A program made the translations under genes and the position numbers. The notes under the pieces were generated by a model. That model had not been told where the DNA came from. It searched no databases and was given only the letters and a program-made list of their open reading frames with translations. 64,000 nucleotides of DNA, from positions 15,945,692-16,009,691 of the forward strand of contig CM032660.1 of NCBI GenBank assembly GCA_019095985.1, written 5' to 3'. The first letter of the stretch is position 1. Every line of letters begins with the position of its first letter. The DNA comes from Streblospio benedicti (taxonomy: Eukaryota; Annelida; Polychaeta; Spionida; Spionidae). Below, piece after piece: positions 24,074 to 40,973 of the stretch.

Positions 24074-24465
24074 GTGGTGGCGCAACCTGCAGCTATTCAC
24101 AGACTGAGGTGTGTAGAAAAATATCTGCAGATTTATAGCCTTCAAACCTGCGCAGATGAACAACGGATAAATGGCGCATTGCACGGACGTTTTACGGACA
24201 ATACGTTTGTATCACGGTAATGTCGCCTACGGACCACGTACGATATGAAAATCCATCCCCACAAATACTTTTTAACATTCCAAAAGGATTAGCGCGGACA
24301 TCTCGACCCATCAAATCACTCCACGTAATTCGCCGTATAAAAACAGACGAGGCACTGATGGTCGGCGTATCTCCACGGATGAACCACGGATGAACCACGT
24401 ACAACAAAAATCAATCCGTGGTACATACGTGTTTCATCGTTTTTTCTATGTGACAGCGACTTTAA

Positions 24466-24840
24466 GCAGCCACATTGGTACCATGATTTTTTCAGAAATT
24501 AACGGTGAATTGGAGTTTTTTTTTATTGTCATCATAGCAATAGCTAAAAATCGATAATATACGTTTACTCTATTGTATGCTTATACTATTCAAGTATCAT
24601 AAAAAATATAAAAGAATATATTATGCTAGTGAAAAAGATCTTGGTCTGAGAGTGACAAAAATGACATTTAATTATTTGTCAAATTAAGCTAATTGCATTT
24701 TGCTAGCGAGGCCTAGTTATATATATATATATATGCAACTTTAAAACTCATAATTTTACAAAAGGTCTTGTTTCCTCAATATGCCATGCTAATTGACAAT
24801 GGTTGCCATGGAAAGAGTAAGATATCACATGAACGGCCGA
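24466..24840. other. Spacer before the esterase duplication
   Basis: No gene; a short TA dinucleotide run lies at about 24717-24734. Confidence 0.5.
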
Positions 24841-25589
24841 TTGGATGCGCACAAGACAAGCAGGTATGATTTCCTCAGAAAAGTCAACATAAGAAACCGC
24901 CTACAAGACAAATGTATTCAGAAACACAACTAAAATTCCCTAGCGCTCGATCACAGCCAACATGCAAACTATCTAATTCACAGCTCTTAACGAAAAAGAT
25001 GACAATTTGATTTTCAATGCATTTTAAAGATTATGTGTTGCTTGCAATGCATTCCTAGTACCAGTGATCATATTAATAAATGTTTTATTTGTGTTTTTAT
25101 CATGTTTAGTACCAAAGTTATGATTAGATATGACTTTTCACGATTCAGCGGCGGCCATTTTGAATTTGTCACATTTATTGGCTAACCGTTGAAAATAGAG
25201 CGGGGCAAACACCTTAAATCAATTTAGAACCTGAAAATACGCCCAATAGAGATATTTGCCAGCAGTAAACATAAAATGCCTCTACCATTAACATTTTCTG
25301 GAAATCTGCCCAGACTATAATGTTTGGATATTGAGTAGACTAGCCTGCGTGTTGGATGGCTTACGTGTTGGTTTGCTGACTGGCTTGCTGGCAGTTGAGT
25401 TTGGCTGACTTATGCTCATAGATCTAAAGTACTTCTTCGAATGTGTCAGTTTATTCTCATATAACTCTAGGCATTGGCGTTTATTAGAAAGTCTTTTAAT
25501 CTGTTATATATCTTTTGAATTTCATGATGACAGACACATTTTCGTATGTTAAATGTTCTTCTTATCTTATCAAGATAGGAGGGACTATA

Positions 25590-25689
25590 NNNNNNNNNNN
25601 NNNNNNNNNNNNNNNNNNNNNNNNNNNNNNNNNNNNNNNNNNNNNNNNNNNNNNNNNNNNNNNNNNNNNNNNNNNNNNNNNNNNNNNNN
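25590..25689. other. Assembly gap, 100 N
   Basis: Exactly 100 N, a common placeholder length, so the true missing length is unknown. By comparison with unit B it should be about 5.5 kb and contain exons 1-11 of an esterase copy. Confidence 0.98.
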
Positions 25690-25779
25690 AACAGTACCAC
25701 ATTTTATGCAATCTGCAACAAACTTTTTAACACTTTGTAAATTCTTTCAAATTATTTCTAAAATGCTTGTCAATTTCAG

Positions 25780-25888
25780 AATGGTAGGATTATTCGAACC
25801 TGCGGATAGGTTACATATGGGAAAGGACTTCACCATGTATCCAACAGAGTTTCTGGATGACGTCTTTGAAATGCTTGGCGATCCATAA
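25780..25888 (+). CDS. Last exon of esterase copy 1 (partial gene)
   Basis: This 109-nt exon follows the acceptor CAATTTCAG and encodes MVGLFEPADRLHMGKDF with the ending DDVFEMLGDP and a stop. It is nearly identical to the last exon of the downstream copy (32718-32826). The upstream exons of this copy fall in the assembly gap. A polyadenylation-type AATAAA follows about 40 bp after the stop. Confidence 0.75.
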
Positions 25889-27152
25889 TTTCAAAAGCAA
25901 ATGTACTACATTACATGTAAGGAATCAAAATAAAACTGAAGTACTACAGTACATGTACATAAAGAATTGAGTTCATTGAACTTCAAATTACATAAACTAT
26001 GACGTCCTGCTAACATGATATTGGTATTCTATTATTCAATCGTGCTCTACATGTATGTTTTACATATTCATCATATCATGTCTTATCAATCCAACCTAAT
26101 GCTGGTTTATGTGTTGGGTCATCATTTGAAATAAAACACCAGGTTGTAAATCATAGACTACATTCACAAACACAACACTGTTGAGAGTGACAAATATACT
26201 GCGAAAAGCATTTGATTTATAAACGCACTTTAGAATAAATATTTACTTTCCTCAAAATGTTTGTTGCAAATGTTTGTGAAAGCATTGAATTATGACCTGT
26301 AAATGGTGATTTGCTACACAAGTCCATAATCTAGTGTGTATCTTGGATGCGCACAAGACAAGCAGGTATGATTTCCTCAGAAAAGTCAACATAAGAAACC
26401 ACCTACAAGACAAATGCACTCAAAACACAACTAAAATTCCCTAGCGCTCGATCAAAGCCAACATGCAAAATATCTAATTCACAGCTCTTAACGAAAAGGA
26501 TGACAATTTGCTTTTCAATGCATTTTAAAGATTATGTGTTGCTTGCAATGCATTCCTAGTACCAGTGAACATATTAATAAATGTTTTATTTGTGTTTTTA
26601 TCATGTTTAGTACCAAAGTTATGATTAGATATGACTTTTCACGATTCAGCGGCGGCCATTTTGAATTTGTCACAATTCCGTTGAAAATAGAGCTGGGCAA
26701 ACACGTTTAATCAATTTAGAACCTTAAAATACGCCCAATAGAGATATTTGCCAGCAATAAACATAAAATGCCTCTCCTATTAACATTTTTCTGGAAATCT
26801 GCCCAATCTATAATGTTTGAATATTGAGTAGACTAGCTTGCGTGTTGGATGGCTTACGTGTTGGTTTGCTGACTGGCTTGCTGGCAGTTGAGTTTGGCTG
26901 ACTTATGCTCATAAATCTAAAGTACTTCTTCGAATGTGTTAGTTTATTCTCATATAACTGTAAGCGTTGGCATTTATTAGAAAGTCGTTTGATCTGTTAT
27001 ATATCTTTTGAATTTCATGATGACAGACATATTATCGTATGTTAAAAGTTCTTATCTTATCAAGATAGGAGGGACTATAATTAGAATAGCGAAGAACCTT
27101 ATAAGAGTCGTCATTTAGTTCACGTTTTAGTGTATAAATATTACCAGAAATA

Positions 27153-32826
<5,674 letters not shown>

Positions 32827-33281
32827 TTTCAAAAGCAAATGTACTACATTAAATGTAAGGAATCAAAATAAAACTGAAGTACAACAGTACATGAAGAATT
32901 GAGTTCATTGAACTTCAAATTACATAAACTATGTTCATTGACGTCCTGCTAACACGATATTGGTATTCTATTATTCAATCGTGCTCTACATGTATGTTTT
33001 ACATATTCATCATATCATGTCTTATCAATCCAACCTAATGCTGGTTTGTGCATTGGGTCATCATTTGAAATAAAACACCAAGTTGCAAATCATAGACTAC
33101 ATTCACAAACACAACACTGTTGAGAGTGACAAATATACTGCGAAAGGCATTTGATTTATAAACTCACTTTAGAATAAATATTTACTTGCCTCAAAATGTT
33201 TGTTGCAAATATTTGTGAAAACATTGAATTATGACCTGTAAATGGTGATTTGCTACACCAGTCCATAATCTAGTGTGTATC

Positions 33282-34891
33282 ATGGGTATTTAGCTCATGA
33301 CTACTACATTTACATACATGGTTTATATCACATATTTTCTACATTGGGCTTTATAAGGTTTAGTTTTTGTTTTGTGATCACTATTATGTGGTTCATTTTT
33401 ACACATATGTTTTAATAGTTGTGCAATCTTTATGGACAAAAAAATAGCAATTGCTCACTGCAATAAAATACCAGTGTACTAGTTTTCCAAGCTAAAATAA
33501 AAACAACAACATATGTAGCTTGACAACCATTCAGTGTTTTTACTAGGAATTGAAATTAAGTAGGGTAAGCCGCCCAGTATTCGGCCCCACCCAGATATCG
33601 GCCGCCTGAATATAAAAAACATACTATACCATCCATACGTCAAACGCCACGTAATACGTTCGATACCGGTGTTTACGATAAACAACAAAATATTTTGTAC
33701 AGAGCATTATATTTTCTGTCAAAAGTGCAACAAATTCTTAATAGACATGCAATATAATTCCACTATACATATAGTTTTATTGTTTATTTATACTCATGAT
33801 TATATTACTTTGTGGTATTTACCGGATTTTCTTCTATAATAGTTCAAAATTCCAATTTTTAGATACAAGTTGATTAAATTAAATCATATTTAAAAATAAA
33901 TGCAGGTAAATACCATAAAGTTATAGATGCATCAGACCCACTGCTTTATCCCACATAACAAAACTCAATTCACACATTTATTTAAACTAATATGCCCATA
34001 AATAAAATATTTTGAAGTCTAGATTACAATATAAAACTGTAAACTTAGGCTACTTAAGCCCAGTGCAAATAGTTTTAACATTCTTCTTTGTATTTGGCAA
34101 GAAAGTGACCAAAATTACATACTAGTATTAAGAATTTCCACTTGTCTGCAACTATGAATTTCAAATAAAAAAAAACGCCGACAAAGAAAATCAAGAAGCA
34201 TACGTCACTATAAAATGGCAATCGTTACTATCTACACAGATTGAAACATGTAAAGTCTTCAACAAAATCACAATTGTAATCCAGTGCTCCACCCGACCAA
34301 TCCCCAAAACGCGCCTAGTATAGCAGGAGATATCCCATTTGACAGTACCCTATTTTGCAACATATATATGACAGCATATGTTCTAGTTTATAGAAACACA
34401 TGTTGCTCTCGCAGCATTCTTTCATATTTGGTTTGTAAAATATGAATGACAATATTAAAATTCTTAATGGTGGCCATCTTGGCGGCCATCTGGAATTATC
34501 CATTCACAGATTACTTTCGGTAAACTTGGGAAAAGCATGTTAGATTACCTTTATGCCATTGGAAGTTTGAAGTTTGTTGTATTCTGGTTGCGCTAATCTG
34601 TATGATTCCTATGAAATTACAAACGTTGCTATGGAAACGGGCTTTTATATAGGGTCGCCATAGAATGCCACAATAGCAGTATGAGTTATCATAAACTAGT
34701 GAGTATGCTGATCGTTTTGGTGTGAGCCGATGAAAGGATCTTCCAGATTTATCTCTGAGATCCATGGCAGCATAAAAGTTATGGAGAATACATGTACCCT
34801 CCAATCTTGAACGACTTATCCACGTTTTACATCGTTAAAAACATGAAACCAAATCTATGTCGTATAGTGTTAACAACATTTAAAACAAAAA
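33282..34891. other. Intergenic, no gene recognised
   Basis: AT-rich, with no supported exon. A short GGCGGCCATCTGG stretch at about 34480 resembles the NGGCGGCCAT motif seen in several repeats of this window. Confidence 0.45.
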
Positions 34892-35218
34892 TCAATTTTC
34901 CACTTTCACATAAGGAACACCGTCTTTGATGGCATCTTTAGGGCTAAGATAAGCCACTTCCGTGATGTACCACTGTTCGTCGCCCACACTGACCACTGTG
35001 GCGCCGCCCCCGCCGCCGCCGGCCGCCTCCTCCCCCGCCGCCTCCGTATTGGCGGCCCCAGCTTCCGGAGCCTGCGTGGTCCTGACCAAGGGCACCAGGC
35101 AGGCCTTACACACCAGCTCCTGGACCTGGCCACCTGCGGGCTCCTGCCAGCAGCGCACCTCCAGGTCACCCCGGGGGTGCTGGCAGTGCTCCTCCACACT
35201 GGCCGCTTCTGACGTCAT
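34892..35218 (-). CDS. Uncharacterised 108-residue protein, single exon
   Basis: A GC-rich open frame in AT-rich surroundings starts MTSEAASVEEHCQHPRGDLE and ends GVPYVKVEN plus stop. It has three cysteines in the pattern RCWQEP ... LVCKACL, an Ala/Gly-rich middle with a run of Gly, and a C-terminal segment DEQWYITEVAYLSPKDAI. There is no signal peptide or membrane segment. The sharp GC contrast and strong third-position G/C preference argue for real coding sequence. No family is recognised. A recent retrocopy of a GC-rich gene is an alternative. Another frame on the same strand is open but Arg-rich and less protein-like. Confidence 0.5.
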   Translation of the reverse strand: MTSEAASVEEHCQHPRGDLEVRCWQEPAGGQVQELVCKACLVPLVRTTQAPEAGAANTEAAGEEAAGGGGGGATVVSVGDEQWYITEVAYLSPKDAIKDGVPYVKVEN

Positions 35219-36985
35219 GGTGGTCAGTGTCTAGGTGGTTGTTTTCTGTATCCCAGTTGGAATGGTTTATGCTAATATGCTAATATGCTAGTATCCGTGA
35301 AGGTCTAGTACTGAGTTTGAGTACTGATGGGAGAAATGTACTGAAACTAAAACGGCTTTGCGAAATTAATTATTCTTCCATAGCTTTCATCATGATGAAA
35401 ACATTAACACTGATTCATCATGTTCACTTTGTGATGAATAATTAGTTCTTATGATTTATATAATTCCACGTACATTAAGCAGTGTAATGTAGCCTATATA
35501 TAGCAATATTAGTATAAGTACACAGGTAGTAGCTGCCCATACAATGTTTTCCTCTTCCACAGAGTTCTTTCAAATTTGTCGAATGCGAGCAGTTAGGCCA
35601 TGAAGATTATAGTTTCGATGTTATACTCCCTGCACGATAATGTCACAGACAATGCATGTTGATAACTCTAACAGACCGCCGTCTGAAATATGAATCAGTA
35701 GTATTAATCAATTCTACCTTAAGATCATTCAGACAATTATCATTTCAAGTTTATCTGCAATATTTGATAATTCTATCTAGATTTCATTCAAAATGTTATC
35801 CAAGCAGTACTCCAGTTTATCTGATCCTGCAGTTCCTATTAGTTGATCCATTTTGGTTACAAGTGTCACACCATTGATCATTTGTTTTAGCACTATAGGA
35901 AATTTCATTCCAATCACTGCTGTGGTTTGATAAGATATTCCACCAGGATTACAAAAAAGTTAATCCCATACTTAATCTTAAAGTCAACTATTTATGTTCT
36001 AATGTCGATGTAGCTCTCAAAACCAAGGGTACACACACTAAGAATGTTTACATATCTCTTCATGGGATTGGCAGTCTATAGAGGACCGTAAAATGTTACA
36101 GTGTCCTTCACACGGACATGAAAAGTACGCCTTCAAATTAGCTTTTCAACCTATCATTATCATGCTTTTGTGCGTTAAAAACGAATACGTGTGTATTTTT
36201 ATTTCTATTTTTTGAAAACATATACCATGGGTGTCTTTTTATATTAGTGCATTGGCTAATTTTGAGATAAAACCATTTTAAACTTACTTTAAAACTCAGA
36301 CGATGAGTATGCAAAGGTCCACAAATATTAAAGCAGTGTGTTTAATATTGATTTATCTCAAAATTAGACAAGGTAATTGCATATTTATTATTACATAGAC
36401 GGTACCTAAGACCTACATAGCTCTAACTGTAGAAAACGTATGACATATACTTCATTTACACTAGAATTGATGGTCATTACTTAATGGAAAACATGCAAGT
36501 TGCTTGTCTTAAGCCATCACATAGCTTGTATAGTCGGCCCATAACTGCATTACCCCGGATCTATTAAAAAGCTTATCTTTAGGATTAGACCTGTCAATTT
36601 TATCTATCGATGTCTAGAGGACAAACAATAATAAAGCTCCATGGCAAACAATTGAGAATGTTTTGTATTTCAGACGACAATGTGATATGTTAAAAGTTAA
36701 CATAGTTGATTATTTTATGTGTATGTGGTGTAGAGTGTTATGTTTTGCGATTGCCAAAACCTGTCGTACATCGAAAAGTACTTGGTTTAACATATAGATC
36801 TACATGTAGGGCTCCTTCGGTTGCTCTTATTCCCCAAGTTCACATAGCCGATCCCAGCTCCAGATGATCCACACGACGCAAGACAATGAGATAAAAATAT
36901 TGTCAGTCGTTTTATGGTGCCTCGTGTGCATATTTTGTGGCCACAACTTATGGGGTCGTCTATATTAATGGCCTATGACTTTCAG
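35219..36985. other. Intergenic, no gene recognised
   Basis: AT-rich spacer; TATGCTAA is repeated at 35268-35292. No supported exon was seen. Confidence 0.45.
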
Positions 36986-37132
36986 GTGGACTGGATGAAA
37001 AGGCAGGCTCACAGGATCGCTGAGAATAGCAAATCATACATCTTTATGTGCATCACCAGCAACGCCAGCTTTAAGAGGAAAGATCTTAGTGGGATCGTAT
37101 TAGCCTCGGAGATGACCAAAAAAGCACAATGA
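36986..37132 (+). CDS. Possible last exon of an unrecognised gene
   Basis: After a good acceptor (CTATGACTTTCAG) a 147-nt in-frame stretch encodes VDWMKRQAHRIAENSKSY with the end SGIVLASEMTKKAQ and a stop. Base composition is more balanced than around it. No upstream exon in the matching phase could be identified, so this may be a gene remnant. Confidence 0.3.
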   Translation: MDWMKRQAHRIAENSKSYIFMCITSNASFKRKDLSGIVLASEMTKKAQ

Positions 37133-38262
37133 TGGTCCAAATCATCAACTCAATAATCCATAGCGGTACGCTACAGACCGAAAAAATCTAAATCAGTGGT
37201 AATAGAAATAGGCAGGCGTGTCCATGAGGACACCATTAATTGTGCAGCATCGTGCAGTCACAACCGGACTGGCGGAACAGATGCTTCTGTTTAATTCTTC
37301 CATTGCTTTCTTTTGTAAACATACTGGGGGCACTTCTTTTCCTTCTCACTTCTCAGAGGAGGGAATCACATGCCCAGAACCAGCCAGAATGCGCCATTCC
37401 CTACCGAACCAGCCAGATCACTTCACATTTGAGGCCAGATCACCCACGATCCAGCTCGAAATGACACTGACTTAGCTTCTGGGGTATCATGGAGCATCTG
37501 GAGTTACCATCGTCTATGTGAAATTCGGGGTTTGGCATATCGTACATGATACATCCTGTGACTCAATCCAATGATGTCACAGGCCCTTGAACTTCCGGTG
37601 ACGGTAACGAAATTATCCCATTAATCCGAGGTGTTAACTGCAACCCCAAATCTAAACCTTTTCTTGAACTGTAGCATCAACACAAATCACTTATAAATGT
37701 ACCACTTAGAATTACAAATTACTCTCTTCAAAGGCAATCCATACCGCAAATACAACACCTTCTTATCTTCACATACAACTGGAAGCAAATTGATATCAAA
37801 TCAAAGGAAATCAAATGCACTCTTGTCAACTCTATAATCTGCACGTAACGTCTTAATAAATCTCTACAAACTCCTCGGTGGGGGGTGTCATTGATTGATG
37901 TAATGTGCTGTCTTTTTCTCTATGATTCCGTTGCATAGCAACCACCATAATCACGGATCAGCAGGTGGTAAAACACTGCCTGTATTATTGCCCAGAAGTT
38001 GTAAACTAGTACAGCACACAGCAATGTCGTTTGGCATGCTTGGTACTTGCAAGGAAATACAATTAGTTTGAATGTTCGCGTTGGTAAGTAAGATTTAGCT
38101 GTTTTAGCAGCCTGTTGGTAGTCATGGTATTATTGTTTTTAATGTATAGCATTGAGTGCTATTTCTTGTATCTGCCCAAAAGTAGAAGCAGGCAAATGTA
38201 ATATGAATAATGTTATGAAAGCTGGTCTGATCATAATTTTTAAAAAACACCAATCAACAAAC

Positions 38263-38295
<33 letters not shown>

Positions 38296-40973
38296 TTTTA
38301 TTTATTATAGTGACATAGTATATACAGATCATAATACTTTTGATTACTACTTGATAATGGACATCTAGAAAACGGGATCATCTCAGCTATTTTACGCATT
38401 ATGAAACAGACAGATCACAAAATTGATCATATTGAACATAAGAAACAACTAAAATGATAGTAGTGTATTTTTACACAGTGAGTTAATAAAACCTCAAACA
38501 TGGTGTAAGATTAAGCCGGGTGAATTGTGCATTATAGATTTCATTACACTGAGGTGACACGCATTTCGACAATGTTATCGCCTCCCAGCGTAAATATCAG
38601 TTGATCTTATCACACGATCATATCAGACAATAAGCTTATAATACAATGTCATACGCAGCTACTTCAGCCACAGTATCATGTATTGGACAAGTCCAGAAAT
38701 GCGTGTGCGTGTAGAATAAACATCCCGACGCGAAACTTAATTAAATCCTTTCTAAATCCGGAAAATAGTAGAAATACAATCAATAGGAGCACGGTTGCGT
38801 TATTGATGCTATAGCAGTACTGTAAGTCCGTTTTTGTTGACATGTGATCAATCTACAATTACCCTACCGTTCGCAACTTGATATCCTTAGCATGCCTAAT
38901 TTGTATTTAAGTGTTGTTTATTTCCCTTTTGCTTGCTCATTTAGATTGATATGTATCTATATCCAAACGCTGGATGGTGTAGAGATTGTAGTTTTATCAG
39001 TGTTGTCATTGTAACATATAATTAAGTAATCTAATTTTAAAAGTTGACTTTTGGAAACAATATGTATTGTAATAAATAGTATATTCTTTTCACATCATGG
39101 AAACTGATTTTTAAAATCAGATATGAAAAGAGTATATGCTAACGAAACATACGTGTATGCACATGATTATAACAAAATTTATTAATATATTGATTGTCTA
39201 TTTACTTTTTTGTTTGATTTTTAATTCGCAGGCGGTTAATTATTGTGTGAAATTGCCTACCTTCTTAACTGACTTACAAAGTATTATCACGATTTCCTTC
39301 GCAATTTAATCATAATGTTTAATCAAATGGCGATGTTTTATAACCATATCCTGTACTTCGGGTTCCTCATCCTATTACTTCATATGTAAAACTAGGCGAT
39401 GGAATCAGGAATACGTATAGTACCATATATGCAAGAATGTCAAAATGTATGTGATGTGCTTCACGCTCTTTTAAGTTTTTTAAGACTGCAAGGTTGGAAA
39501 CACAAAGACATTTGTGTTTAAGGTAAAGCTTGCACAAAATTGGCGTTCAAGGTCTTGCGCTTGTAATTGCTTGGCCTTGGGTGCATTTAATTAATTTCGT
39601 CATGGTGTAAATGGGCTATTGATGTCATGTTTCTCAATATTAATGTGTCATGTGCCCATTTTCACGAAAGTTAGGACATCTGGATATGTTGTCTTGTCAT
39701 TGTATTTCTCCCTATTACATTCTAGTGTATACAACATATGATTACACAACCAGCCAGCGTTATGTTATGTTATGTTATGTTATGGTATGTTATGTTATAT
39801 TTTTCACTGGGCTTACACAACTGACATTGGCACTTGCTACATTGACGTATACATATTTTGGTGTTTATGTTAATGTAATGTATATATACAAGTTATTCAA
39901 CAATGCCATGCCAATCTGTTCATACATTGTGAGCTTGATTTAATACATAAGGAAATGCAAGTTGGAATAGAGAGGCAAATTACTGACAAGCAATTCCGGG
40001 CAAGCAATATAAGTAGATCTTATTAAACGCTGAAGAAGGAAGTATCGGTATCAATGACGATGTTAGGCTGTCGGTATCATTAAATATGTATGTGATCTGG
40101 TAATAGTATTTTAAGGGTGATAATATGTACTAATCAATACATACGAAAGACTACTACAAACTAAAAATGATTCATTATCTGCAGATCATTGTCCATTTTT
40201 GTCAAGATAATAGTCTGTAGATGTGTGTCTTGAAAGAAATGGTCACATCACAATCATCAGATGTGATATCGCTGTCACACAGCTAAATGTCTGGTGTAAA
40301 GAAATGCATATGCACCATCTAAAATTCTCATCGGTTGTAATTAGTGTTATATGTATCGTTTTTGAGTGAGTCACTGTTGTTGCTGGAGTGATGATAACAT
40401 AATTCAAAAACACACAATTACGCATGCACAATCAATTTATTCTACTTTAGTTACAAGTCATCAGAGTGTTAAGATTGCTCAATCAGCAGTTAAGTTGTCA
40501 CCAGAGACGAAATCTTCTGCAAATACAAATAGACGAGTATGGGTAAAATAAATATACCAGAACATGTTTCACGGAGTGTATACATGGTAGCCTAATGGCT
40601 GTACGTAATGTCAGAACGATAATCAATTTCTTTCTAGTATATGGTGCATCAAATTTCATTGTTTTTTTGTCAACAGCTTGCTCTAGTGCCCCACACATAC
40701 TATGTTATATTACGTCTAACTTCACAGCCAACAATATGTCTACCCTGGGTAACTTGGCAGGACAATGCGGATCGGATGGAGACTACGTCAATAAAACATG
40801 TATTTCCACGCATTCCCCGCACCCCCACCCGACCTCACCCCAATCATAACCAAATGAAAGTTACAATTTTCCGTTTGATGTGTTATCACGCTCTCTTTAA
40901 AGGAACGAATGCAACCAACCTCAAATTTATGGTCTCTTATCTATTGTTCATGAGTCATGATTGAGCATAGTAT
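37133..40973. other. Intergenic; microsatellites only
   Basis: TTGA repeats lie at 38262-38294 and TTATG repeats at about 39759-39798. A moderately GC-rich stretch at 37215-37475 has overlapping open frames but no family resemblance. No gene is supported. Confidence 0.45.

Larger units (their letters stand above)
23473..24460. mobile_element. 988 bp DNA transposon derivative with TTTAA target duplication
   Basis: The left end GTCACTGTCACAGACAAAAC and right end (reverse complement) GTCGCTGTCACATAGAAAAA are inverted repeats. The similarity continues to GAAACACGTA. TTTAA flanks both sides (23468-23472 and 24461-24465), which could also be read as TTAA. The subterminal regions are dense in CACGTAC/CCACGGA motifs. 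The centre holds a TATA-like segment and a short basic ORF (see 23941-24073). The superfamily is not determined, as 5-bp and TTAA duplications occur in several. Confidence 0.7.
24841..26342 (+). repeat. Tandem duplication unit A (esterase copy 1, mostly hidden by a gap)
   Basis: 24841-25589 matches 26343-27079, and 25690-26342 matches about 32628-33281, both with few mismatches. The unit starts TTGGATGCGCACAAGACAAG and ends AATCTAGTGTGTATC in both copies. Unit A therefore holds the upstream region and the last exon of an esterase gene. Everything between, about 5.5 kb in unit B, is represented by 100 Ns. Confidence 0.9.

Noticed and set aside
25467-25888. Open frames spanning the N gap
   Set aside because: They are created by unknown bases; only the last-exon part after 25780 is supported.
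36986-37475. Joining the possible exon at 36986 with ORFs at 37218-37475 into one gene
   Set aside because: A stop codon ends the first at 37132, and the second set has no splice or phase link.
40595-40964. Two overlapping plus-strand ORFs
   Set aside because: No family resemblance, no splice or composition support, and they lie just beyond the 3' end of the modular gene.
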